A stretch of 64,000 nucleotides of DNA from NCBI RefSeq assembly GCF_026341035.1, contig NZ_JAPEOQ010000002.1:2108001-2172000 (forward strand), written 5' to 3'. Below are positions 25,280-32,925 of this stretch, one piece after another. The notes under the pieces are model-generated. The model ran no database searches, was not told where the DNA came from, and saw only the letters and a list, made by a program, of their open reading frames with translations. The position numbers and the translations under genes are program-made. The stretch is from Streptomyces sp. NBC_01016 (GTDB taxonomy: Bacteria > Actinomycetota > Actinomycetes > Streptomycetales > Streptomycetaceae). Position 1 is the first letter of the stretch, and each line of letters starts with the position of its first letter.

Positions 25280-25883
25280 GCTCCGAGCCTAGGCGGCAGT
25301 TGCTCGATCGTTCGAGGTCGAAGGTTCAAGGGTCGGTAAGGAAGATCGCGTCTGCGTTCCGCATGAGTGCGCCTTGTTGAAGCCCTTGAGGGCCCGGCTC
25401 AGCCCACCGCTCAATCCGGGTTCCCGTCCCTTCCGCCGTCGACCTACACGTATGTGGAGCGGGCGTGGTTCATGGCGTCCAGCCAATAGGCGGGTGGGAC
25501 GCCGCCGGTGCCCGCCGGGCTCCAGGGTCAGATGTCGTGGCAAACACCGGTGAAGGGCTCGTCTTCGCGCCGGCCCGACGCCGGGGTGCTGGGTGCTCCT
25601 GGCTTGATTGAGTTCGGATCAGTGGACCTTGCAGGCCCGTCGAGAGTCGAAGTCCTGCAGTACGTCGAGTCCCTCGTCCTTCCATGGGGCTCGAACCCGG
25701 CGTCCTGCTTGCACAGGAGCACCCTGCGGGGCACGTACCGGCTGGTCACGGCCCGGTCTGCCATGGCGGGCCGGGCCAGCCTGCATATCGGTGGATGAAC
25801 CTGTCCCGATCTACTCCCCACACCCCTCCGCCTCTCGCTTCGTGTCTCACTTTCCGCTCACTTCCCCTGCAGCTTCCGCTCCA
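25280..25883 (+). other. Gene-poor region
   Basis: About 600 bases with no supportable gene. A fragment at about 25690-25710 (read on the minus strand) has a GGGTTCGAGCC string like a tRNA T-loop, but no cloverleaf can be drawn around it. The region leads into the repeat-rich block. Confidence 0.35.
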
Positions 25884-25949
25884 CCTCCTCTCCCTTCCTC
25901 TTCCCCCTTCCCCTTCTCCTCTCTTCCTCCTCCTTCCTCTTCTCCTCCT
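25884..25949 (+). repeat. 66-nt uninterrupted polypyrimidine tract
   Basis: Every base from 25884 to 25949 is C or T on the plus strand, embedded in a longer C/T-rich stretch from about 25825. This is exceptional strand asymmetry for a GC-rich genome. Such tracts can form triplex (H-DNA) or act as transcription or replication pause sites. No coding use is evident. Confidence 0.85.
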
Positions 25950-26017
25950 GTACCGGCCGGCCCCCAGGAGGTCTGGGAGGCCTGGAGGCGGCACGAGGCG
26001 GAGCCGCAGGTGCCGCC

Positions 26018-26121
26018 GTGCCGGGCCGCCGTGCCGGGCCGCCGTGCCGGGCCGCCGTGCCGGGCCGCCGTGCCGGGCCGCCGTGCCGGGCCGCCGTGCC
26101 GGGCCGCCGTGCCGGGCCGGT
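26018..26121 (+). repeat. 8 x 13-bp tandem repeat
   Basis: The unit GTGCCGGGCCGCC is repeated about eight times in perfect register from 26018, the last copy imperfect. Because 13 is not a multiple of 3 it cannot be a neutral in-frame peptide repeat. It lies between the pyrimidine tract and the promoter region of the AAA cassette. It is likely a variable-number repeat. Confidence 0.85.
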
Positions 26122-26225
26122 TGGTTCGGACGTGTGCTCGAATTGCGGGTTTGCCGGCGCCCGCAGGCCGCCTGGCAATCGGTCGCCCCGCGTGCCGCGC
26201 ACGACGCAAAGCGTCGCCGCTTCCC

Positions 26226-26343
26226 GAATTCCCCGGAATTCCGGTCGTGAATTCACGAGAATTCCAGCATTATCAAGCCGGAATCCCGCTTCAGGTCGGG
26301 CCCGAGTCGAGCTATATTTAAATTGTTCCCGAAAAGGCGGGAA
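26226..26343 (+). promoter_or_regulatory. Clustered GAATTC motifs and AT-rich patch upstream of the AAA cassette
   Basis: GAATTC occurs four times in 40 bases (26226, 26236, 26249, 26259; spacings 10, 13, 10), with a related GGAATCC after it. An AT-rich core (TATATTTAAATT, 26313-26324) and an inverted repeat TTCCCG/CGGGAA (26326-26331 / 26338-26343) follow. This looks like a promoter with operator repeats, or possibly an iteron-type origin, for the cassette starting at 26417. Confidence 0.5.
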
Positions 26344-26416
26344 CGGGAAATGCGAAAGCGGCCCGGCGGGGGAATTTCCGAACGGGTGGCCGAATTCAGA
26401 AAAAGGGGTGATTCGG

Positions 26417-26710
26417 TTGGACGGGCGGAAAGTGAACGCGGTCGAGCTGCGGCAGGCGGACGCGTTGCACTGGATCGAGTTCGAAACGCTGGTGTGCCAG
26501 GACGCCTGGGAGGAGCTCGGGTTCGGCAGGTTCGGTGAACCGGTCACGTTCGCCGGGACGTTGATGGAGGTCGAGAACGGCCACACGATGGGGCGGGCCT
26601 GGTCCCGGATCCGGGTGAGCGTCACCGCCCCCAACACCCGCCGCAGGACCGACATCGAGTCGGTGCTCGGCGCGCACGTCACGGTCACCCTGACCGACCT
26701 CGACGGCTGA
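26417..26710 (+). CDS. 97-residue hypothetical protein, first gene of AAA/VWA cassette
   Basis: From TTG 26417, with AAGGGG eight bases upstream (GTG 26408 and GTG 26432 are alternatives), it reads MDGRKVNAVELRQADALHWI ... FETLVCQDAWEELGFG and ends with beta-rich WSRIRVSVTAPNTRRRTDIE and HVTVTLTDLDG. No known family is recognised. It is small, soluble and mixed alpha/beta. A strong GC hairpin follows its stop. Its place before the AAA and VWA genes suggests that it serves the same system, perhaps as adaptor or regulator. Confidence 0.6.
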   Translation: MDGRKVNAVELRQADALHWIEFETLVCQDAWEELGFGRFGEPVTFAGTLMEVENGHTMGRAWSRIRVSVTAPNTRRRTDIESVLGAHVTVTLTDLDG

Positions 26711-26726
26711 CATTTAGGCCCGGCAC

Positions 26727-26752
26727 GGGCCCGCCGCACACCCGGCGGGCCC
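26727..26752 (+). terminator. GC hairpin after 97-residue gene
   Basis: A perfect 10-bp stem (GGGCCCGCCG / CGGCGGGCCC) with a 6-base loop lies 16 bases after the stop. There is no U-tract, as is usual in actinomycetes. Confidence 0.65.
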
Positions 26753-26939
26753 ACCCGGCCCCAGCCGTTCGACCGCCGCCCGAGCGCGGCACCCCCCTGA
26801 GTCAGACCCTGCACCGAGACCGCATGAGGCCGGTGCCACGGCACCCCCATGCCCGAACCGGCCGCCACCACGACGGCGCGGCGGGTGGCAGGAACCCCCA
26901 CCGAATTTCTCCTTTACCCAGTGAGAGGAAGGCTTCGCC

Positions 26940-28102
26940 ATGGCCACACCCACCCCGCCGCCATCGCCTCAACCCGCCCCGCCCGCCGCCCTGTTGCCCA
27001 CCGCTCCGGGTAAGGCCCGCCCCGGTGAACTACGGGCCCGGGTGGCCGCGATCCTGGCCGTGAGCCCGCAGGGCCGTTACACGGTCACCGAGCTGGCCAA
27101 GCAGCTGGGGCACTCCGGGGGAGCGGTCGGCAACGCCTGCGAGACGCTGGTCACCCGGGGCGAGGCCGAACGGGTCGGCCACAAACCCCGCACCTACCAG
27201 GCGACTTCGACCACCGGGCCGCCGCCCAGCCGACCTCCAACCCCACCCCGCCCTCGGCGGCGGTGCCCCGCCCGCGCCCCGCACCCGCACCTGCGTCGGG
27301 CGGGCGCCCGGCCCCGATCACCCGCCCGAACGGGCAGACGTATCACCCGAGGGCGCTGGAGAACCTGCCCGATGTCGAGGCCCTGCAACGCCTGCGCGAG
27401 GCGAGCGTCCCGGTGTTGTTGTACGGGCCGCCGGGCACGGGCAAGACCTCCCTGATCGAGGCGGCCTTCCCCGACCTGATCACGGTGGCGGGCGACGGGG
27501 ACACCACGGTCGGGGACCTGGTCGGCGAGTACACCCAAACCGATGCGGGCGGCTACGAGTTCATCTACGGACCCCTGGTGGCCGCGATGATGGAGGGTCG
27601 CGCCCTCCTCCTGGATGACGCCACCCTGATCTCCCCGAAGGTCCTGGCCGCCCTCTACCCGGCCCTGGACGGGCGCCGCCAGATCCAGGTCAAGGCGCAC
27701 AAGGGCGAGACGATCGAGGCGGCCGACGGCTTCTACGTGATCGCCGGACACAACCCCGGCGTGCACGGCGCGGTCCTCACCGAGGCGCTCGCCTCACGGT
27801 TCAGCATGCAGATCCAGGTGGCCTCCGACTACGACCTCGCCAAAGCCCTGAAGATCAACGCGACGGCGGTACGGATCGCCCGCAACATCGCCACCCGGCA
27901 GGCGGGCGGCGAACTCGGCTGGGCCCCGCAACTACGCGAACTGATCGCCTTCCAGAAGATCGCCGACGTACTCGGCGCGGACGTCGCCTTCGCCAACCTG
28001 GTCGGCATCGCACCCCTCGAGGACCGGGACACGGTCGCCGAGATCGTCACCAAGGCCATCGGCCGCCCCATCACCGCCCTCGCCCTGGGCCGCCAACTCT
28101 GA
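26940..28102 (+). CDS. Winged-helix plus MoxR/CobS-like AAA ATPase, frameshifted in linker
   Basis: ATG 26940 (GAGGAAGG seven bases upstream) opens a frame encoding a winged helix (ELRARVAAILAVSPQGRYTV, GGAVGNACETLVTRGEAERV, KPRTYQAT). Near 27217 (ACCGGGCC) the frame must slip by one base. The sequence then continues as a proline-rich linker and an AAA domain: Walker A YGPPGTGKTS, Walker B region ALLLDDA, and ASRFSMQIQV. It ends at 28102. One missing G in the run would restore a single ~387-residue fusion, the form I recall for Streptomyces homologues. The ATPase resembles MoxR/CobS proteins that work with VWA partners, and one is encoded next. Confidence 0.75.
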
Positions 28103-28114
28103 TCGCCCCCGGCC

Positions 28115-28144
28115 GGGCCGGGCACCCCTCACACCGCCCGGCCC
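28115..28144 (+). terminator. GC hairpin after AAA gene
   Basis: A 9-bp perfect stem (GGGCCGGGC / GCCCGGCCC) with a 12-base loop, 12 bases after the AAA stop. Confidence 0.6.
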
Positions 28145-28188
28145 CTGCGCACCCCGAACTCGCCTCCCCTGGAAGGGAATGACACGCC

Positions 28189-30021
28189 ATGCCCGCATCG
28201 ACGACGCTCCTGAACAGTCACCTCCAGCACACCCCGCCCGCCGTGACCGACGACGAACTGGCCGCTGCCTGCTGGGAGGACGACGGCGGCCCCGCCGCCC
28301 TGCCCCGGCGCGGCCCGCAGGCCGGGCACTGGCTGCGGATCTCGGCCGCGCTGACCGAGCGGCTGCCCGAACTCGCCGACCGCGACGACGTGATCGTCAC
28401 CTGCGAACCGGGCACCCGCTCCGGCGCCCCGGCCGCCTTCATGCCCACCCTGGCCGCCCTGGAGATCGACGCCGCCCTCTTCGCCCCGCACCCCGCACAC
28501 ACCATCGACCCCCTCGAACCCGGCGACGAGGAGAACTACCCGGCCGCCTGGGGTGCCTTCGTCCACGAGGCCGCCCACGCCGCCCACTCCCACTGGTCCA
28601 CCCCACCCGAACTGCGCGGCACCGCCCTGGGCGCCGCCTCCGCCCTGCTGGAGGAATCCCGCGCCGAGGCCGCCCACCTCAGGCGCCGCCCGCATGACCG
28701 ACGCTGGCTGCGCGCCGCCGTCCACGCCCTGATCCTGGATGAGTTCACCACCCAGGCCCCGGCCGCAGGTGATGTGTGGCAGGCCGCGCACGCCGCTGGT
28801 CTCCTCCTCGCCCGCCGCGACGCAGGCATCCTCGATGAGGCGGAGACCGACCCGGTCGCCCACCTCCTCACCGCCCGCCTCGGCCGCGACCTCCTGGCCA
28901 CCCTCGCCGACATCTGGAGTGCCGCACACACTACGGCCGACGACGACGAACAGGCGATGCTCGCCCACGGCCGCGCCTGGTGTGATGCCCTCACCGCCGA
29001 CCCCGACCGGCCCGCCCCCACCCCACCATTGCAAGCTGCCCCGGACACCGAACTCGCCGAAGCGATCAGCCAGTCCGTCGACGCCGTACACGCCACCGAA
29101 CACGCCGCCACCCAGGCCCGTGAGCAGGCGAGCGCCGCCCAGCGCGCCCGCACCCAAGCCCGCACGTCCCAGGCCGAACACGCCCGCACCTCGGCCGCGT
29201 TGGCCAAGAAGATCTTCGCCCCCGGCGCCCGCCCCTTCGACCCGCACGACCCCGACGGGCCCGCCTGGTCCCCGCTGCGCGGCACCCGCACCCCCACCAC
29301 CCAAGAGAAGGCGGCAGCAGGGCGTCTGGCCCGGGGCCTGCGGGCCGCTTCCTACCGTGAACGCACCCAGACGACGGTGGCCTCGCAGGCCCCGCCGGGA
29401 CGGCTGAACATGCGTCAGGCCCTGGCCCGCGATGCCCAGCGGGCGGCCGGGGCCACCCCGACCGCGACCCCGTTCACCCGCACCGTGCACCACCACACCC
29501 CGACCCCGCCGCTGCGGGTCGGCATCGCGGTCGACGTTTCCGGCTCCATGGGCGAGGCCGAAGGACCGATCGCCTCGGCCGCCTGGATCGTGGCCCGCGC
29601 CACCTCCCTGAGCGACCCCGACTCGCGCGCCGCGACCATCGCGTACGACTGCTGCCTGACCGCGATCACCGCACCGGGCCGCACCCCGGCCCAGGTGCCG
29701 CGCTTCCACGCGAACGGCTTCGGCCACAACCTCGCCGAAGCCCTCGACGCCCTGGACGCCGCCCTCGGCCTCAGCCGCCCGGGCGCCGGACGCCTGGTGG
29801 TCATCGCCTCCGACGGCGCCTACGCCGAAGACGAACACACCGCCGCCACCACCCGCATCCAGGCCCTGCGCGCCAGCGGCTGCGCGGCCCTCTGGCTCGC
29901 CTTCGAACCCGACCCCACCCCCTGCCCTGGCACCACCCTCCTCCAACTCACCGACCCCGCCCAGGCCGCCGCCCAGATCAGTACCGCCGCCCAGGCCGCC
30001 CTCGCCACCACCCACACCTGA
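28189..30021 (+). CDS. HExxH metallopeptidase-like plus VWA-domain protein
   Basis: A 610-residue protein. An N-terminal domain has a zinc-protease-type motif in FVHEAAHAAHSHW near residues 125-137, with acidic residues downstream (LLEESRAEAAH) that could be the third ligand. An alanine- and glutamine-rich helical, probably coiled-coil region spans about 290-345. A C-terminal VWA domain has a MIDAS motif DVSGSM near 449 and RLVVIASDGAY near 540. A MoxR-type AAA ATPase and a VWA protein form a known remodelling pair (for example CobS/CobT, MoxR/VWA), but the built-in protease-like domain is unusual. ATG 28189 has a GGAAGGG leader. Confidence 0.85.
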   Translation: MPASTTLLNSHLQHTPPAVTDDELAAACWEDDGGPAALPRRGPQAGHWLRISAALTERLPELADRDDVIVTCEPGTRSGAPAAFMPTLAALEIDAALFAPHPAHTIDPLEPGDEENYPAAWGAFVHEAAHAAHSHWSTPPELRGTALGAASALLEESRAEAAHLRRRPHDRRWLRAAVHALILDEFTTQAPAAGDVWQAAHAAGLLLARRDAGILDEAETDPVAHLLTARLGRDLLATLADIWSAAHTTADDDEQAMLAHGRAWCDALTADPDRPAPTPPLQAAPDTELAEAISQSVDAVHATEHAATQAREQASAAQRARTQARTSQAEHARTSAALAKKIFAPGARPFDPHDPDGPAWSPLRGTRTPTTQEKAAAGRLARGLRAASYRERTQTTVASQAPPGRLNMRQALARDAQRAAGATPTATPFTRTVHHHTPTPPLRVGIAVDVSGSMGEAEGPIASAAWIVARATSLSDPDSRAATIAYDCCLTAITAPGRTPAQVPRFHANGFGHNLAEALDALDAALGLSRPGAGRLVVIASDGAYAEDEHTAATTRIQALRASGCAALWLAFEPDPTPCPGTTLLQLTDPAQAAAQISTAAQAALATTHT

Positions 30022-30031
30022 CACACCCACA

Positions 30032-30060
30032 CCCGGCGGGACACACCACGCCCCGCCGGG
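30032..30060 (+). terminator. GC hairpin after VWA gene
   Basis: A perfect 9-bp stem CCCGGCGGG / CCCGCCGGG around an 11-base loop, 10 bases after the stop. Confidence 0.65.
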
Positions 30061-30117
30061 CCCCACCCCCAACCGAACAACACACCAACCTGCACCGCAC
30101 CGAACGGAGAACACGTC

Positions 30118-30591
30118 ATGACCAGCATCGCCGAACGCGCCCAGGCCGCCGCCGTCTACATCCGCCACAACACCGCCCTCAGCCCGCACGGCCAGTACCG
30201 GGGCGCCGAACACGCCCGCACCGCCGTCCGCCTCGCCGCCGCCCTCGGCCTGCCCCTCGACCAGATCACCACCACCCCCGACCACCTGCGCCGCCGCACA
30301 ACGATCGGCGAGCCGGTCCTCGCGACCGCCGCCTGCCCCGAGTCCGGCGACACGTACACCTTCCTGGCCCGCTTCCCCCTGTACGACGAGGACGCCTTCG
30401 AACTCCTCGGCCCCTGCCCCGAATGCGCCGCCCCGGTACCCCTCGCCGAGATCCGCCACCTCGCCGACCTCGGCACCCACCTCACCCGCACCCTCACCCG
30501 CGAAGACTGCGACCGCCAGAACGCCCTGCCACCCACTTTCGACGACGACCCCGCACACACCGACACCTGCCGCTTCGGCGCCTGCACCTGA
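30118..30591 (+). CDS. Hypothetical protein of AAA/VWA cassette
   Basis: A 157-residue protein starting ATG 30118 with GGAG upstream. The N-terminal half is helical (AERAQAAAVYIRHNTALSPH, HARTAVRLAAALGLPLDQI). The C-terminal half carries a CPxC pair (GPCPECAAPV) plus other cysteines (TACPESGDTY, DTCRFGACT), a possible zinc-ribbon-like site. No family is recognised. It lies between two strong hairpins, so it may be a separately terminated transcript of the cassette. Confidence 0.65.
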   Translation: MTSIAERAQAAAVYIRHNTALSPHGQYRGAEHARTAVRLAAALGLPLDQITTTPDHLRRRTTIGEPVLATAACPESGDTYTFLARFPLYDEDAFELLGPCPECAAPVPLAEIRHLADLGTHLTRTLTREDCDRQNALPPTFDDDPAHTDTCRFGACT

Positions 30592-30602
30592 CACACCCCC
30601 AC

Positions 30603-30634
30603 GGCGGGCGCGGCACCCACACACCGCGCCCGCC
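30603..30634 (+). terminator. GC hairpin after 157-residue gene
   Basis: A perfect 11-bp stem GGCGGGCGCGG / CCGCGCCCGCC with a 10-base loop, 11 bases after the stop. Confidence 0.7.
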
Positions 30635-30712
30635 ACCGGGACCCGCGAACACACCACACCAACTTCGACCACCCACACATCGCCCCGCCAGAAAACAAGG
30701 AGAGACACCACC

Positions 30713-31129
30713 ATGCGCATCACCGACCGCGACATCCTCACCATGATCCTCAACACCACGGCCACCGACTCCGCAACGGACTGGCACCTCATCGGCGACA
30801 CCCTCTACGCCCCGGGTTCCCCGACGAATCCCCAACTCGTCATCAGCGCCGCGATCCTGCGGACCGACCGCACCAACACCGCCTTCGCCCTCACGCTCCA
30901 CGTCCTGCACCACGAACACGGCGAACTGGACCGCACCCGCCTCGACTTCGACCAGGACGGCGACCCCTTCGAGATCGTCATCCTCAACCACACCAACGGC
31001 ACCGCCCGACCAGGGTCGAGGCTGGCCACCTGGTGGCAGCAGGCTGAGGCATACGTACACCTGTGGCAGCACACCCCAGGAACGCCGCCCAGCCCGGCTA
31101 GCGGCCCCGCGAGTGAGTTCGCGCGCTGA
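30713..31129 (+). CDS. Hypothetical protein, last gene of AAA/VWA cassette
   Basis: A 138-residue soluble protein starting ATG 30713 with AAGGAGAG nine bases upstream. It has alternating strands and helices (DRDILTMILNTTATDSATDW, NTAFALTLHVLHHEHGELD, PFEIVILNHT). The N-terminal ITDRDILTMILNT might be an oligomer helix. No family is recognised. Placement and codon use make it real, and it closes the five-gene cassette. Confidence 0.65.
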   Translation: MRITDRDILTMILNTTATDSATDWHLIGDTLYAPGSPTNPQLVISAAILRTDRTNTAFALTLHVLHHEHGELDRTRLDFDQDGDPFEIVILNHTNGTARPGSRLATWWQQAEAYVHLWQHTPGTPPSPASGPASEFAR

Positions 31130-31139
31130 ACGTTCCGTG

Positions 31140-31167
31140 CAGGGCTGGTCGTGCCCACCCAGCCCTG
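31140..31167 (+). terminator. Hairpin ending the cassette
   Basis: A perfect 9-bp stem CAGGGCTGG / CCAGCCCTG with a 10-base loop, 10 bases after the stop. Confidence 0.65.
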
Positions 31168-31695
31168 GGCCACCGCACCAATGACCGCCAGCCCGCCCTC
31201 ACCCCACGCACACGCCCGCACGCGCAACTCGTCACGGCCGAAGGGAGGGGCCCGGCAGTCGCCTACCTCAACGCTCCGTCCCCAGGGCCTGCCCGCCGAG
31301 GGGCCCTGCGGGCTGCGCGGCGAAGGCCGACGCCACGTCGCGGTTCGCCTCGTGATGTCGCGGCCATAAGACCGTCAACCGCGAGGCCTTCGGCTGAAGT
31401 CGGGAGCCTCCCGCTGGAGCCGTTGGGATCACCCGATGTGGTGGTCGTGCTGACGGCTGCGGTCGGCGGCCGGGTGACGTGGACACAATCGCAGTGAGTC
31501 CTCCCTCCGCGGTGTTCTCGTCCCGCCGGGGCCGCACATGAAGGACAGGAAGGAGCAGACAACTGAACCTGCGTACCACCCCGCCAGCGCATCCAGGAAG
31601 CGAACCTGCGTCGGCGTCCGCGCCTTCGCCGACGCCGAGCGTGCCGACTCCCTGGCCATGCCACGCCGACATCACTGCTGCGCACGGAGGCCGGG
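31168..31695 (+). other. Intergenic region, no gene seen
   Basis: About 530 bases after the cassette. Frames are short and arginine- or proline-rich. No tRNA, att-like repeat or transposase remnant was recognised. The last 15 bases include GGAGG for the next gene. Confidence 0.4.
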
Positions 31696-32157
31696 ATGAC
31701 GCGCTCCGCCGTTCACCGACCGTACCGACGCGACGTTCATCGACTGCTCCTCGCGGCCCGCGACCGTCTCCGGGCAGGGGAAGACGATGACCGCGTAAGC
31801 CTCGCCGCTGTCCTGGTGCAAGCTGCTGACAGTTTCGATGACGCCGACCCACTGCAGGCGCCGGCGTCGTGGATCGTCCGTGAGGCGGCGGCCCTCCTGT
31901 TGCGGCATGCGGATCCCGACGGGCCGACGCGGCTGACGGACCCGGACCTGCTGTGCCATCTCTCAGTCTTGGACGGCCTCGCTGTAAAGGCGCTCGTGCC
32001 GCTGCTCGACGACGTGACCACCACGCTTTCAGTGCGCCCGGTCATCGAACTGGCCCTGCCGGAACCATCTCAGAGAGACGCGACGGAACAGGGCTACGTG
32101 GAGCGCGGCGAGTCCGACCCTGACCGGTCGGGGGTGCAGCGTGGACGAGCAGGGTGA
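31696..32157 (+). CDS. Hypothetical protein
   Basis: ATG 31696 with GGAGG five bases upstream gives a 153-residue, leucine-rich, mainly helical cytosolic protein (DVHRLLLAARDRLRAGEDDD, VSLAAVLVQAADSFDDADP, WIVREAAALLLRHAD). The C-terminal 30 residues are probably disordered. No family is recognised. It lies upstream of the prepilin peptidase gene on the same strand with a short gap. Confidence 0.55.
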   Translation: MTRSAVHRPYRRDVHRLLLAARDRLRAGEDDDRVSLAAVLVQAADSFDDADPLQAPASWIVREAAALLLRHADPDGPTRLTDPDLLCHLSVLDGLAVKALVPLLDDVTTTLSVRPVIELALPEPSQRDATEQGYVERGESDPDRSGVQRGRAG

Positions 32158-32214
32158 AGCGTCGGTAATCGGCCTGCGGTGCACCTCGCCGGTGACTGGG
32201 AAGCGGAGGTCGGC

Positions 32215-32865
32215 ATGCTCGTGATCCTGGCAGGCGTGTACAGCCTCATCGCCGGGCTAGCGGTGCCCAGGGCGGTGGACTTCGCCACCGGCGGATCCAG
32301 CTCTGCGCAGTCGCCTGCACGGCGGGGGCCGGGCTATGGCCTGGGGAGCGGCGCGGTGTTGTGCGGGGTGTGTGCCAGTACGGCGTACACGGTCGGCTGG
32401 CGCCCGGAGTTGGTGCTCTGGCTGGTGGTCGCTTGGCTACTCGTCGTGCTGGCGTGCGTCGATCTGGCGGTGCGCAGGCTGCCCGACGTGATCACGTTGC
32501 CGTTGGCGGCCCTGGTCGTTGCCGGCCTCGCGCTGGCCTCCCAACTCCCGCGGACTGGTGGCTCGTTCGGTGCCGCCATACTGGGCGGTGCCCTGTTGGT
32601 GGGCAGCTACTTCCTGCTGTTTCTGGCCGTGCCGGACGGGATCGGGTTCGGTGATGTGAAGACCGCGCTGACGACCGGCGCCATCGCGGGCTGGTATGGC
32701 TGGCACCCCTTCGTGGTCGGGGCGTTGACGGCGCCACTGCTGGGTGTGGGGTACGTGCTGGTGGTGCGGATGCGCCGTGCCGCCCAGGGCGCGGTGGCGT
32801 TCGCGTATGGCCCGTTCCTGGCCCTCGGGGCGTGGGTCGCGGTGCTGGTCGGGGCGGTCAGATAG
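32215..32865 (+). CDS. Type IV prepilin peptidase (A24-like, TadV/CpaA type)
   Basis: A 216-residue polytopic membrane aspartyl peptidase. The two catalytic aspartates lie in ACVDLAVRRLPDVITLPL (the first, after a transmembrane segment) and in GIGFGDVKTALTTG (the GxGD motif). About six hydrophobic helices are visible. ATG 32215 has GGAGG five bases upstream; an in-frame GTG at 32179 is a weaker choice. It would cleave prepilin leaders at the membrane. No peptidase is in the Tad operon at 12-21 kb, so this may serve that pilus in trans. Confidence 0.87.
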   Translation: MLVILAGVYSLIAGLAVPRAVDFATGGSSSAQSPARRGPGYGLGSGAVLCGVCASTAYTVGWRPELVLWLVVAWLLVVLACVDLAVRRLPDVITLPLAALVVAGLALASQLPRTGGSFGAAILGGALLVGSYFLLFLAVPDGIGFGDVKTALTTGAIAGWYGWHPFVVGALTAPLLGVGYVLVVRMRRAAQGAVAFAYGPFLALGAWVAVLVGAVR

Positions 32866-32925
32866 TCGGTGATTGTCACGCGCACTACGCGGTAGCGCCG
32901 GTTCGTGGGCTTTGCCCCGCATGTC

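Noticed and set aside
25680-25750. tRNA-like sequence on the minus strand (GGGTTCGAGCC and a TGCAAG loop)
   Set aside because: T-stem bases do not pair and no acceptor or D-arm can be drawn, so it is not called a tRNA or an att site.
26018-26121. CRISPR array
   Set aside because: Repeat units are contiguous 13-mers without spacers and no cas genes are present.
28129-30801. An 890-codon minus-strand glycine-rich frame
   Set aside because: A shadow of the VWA gene; no ribosome site or domain.
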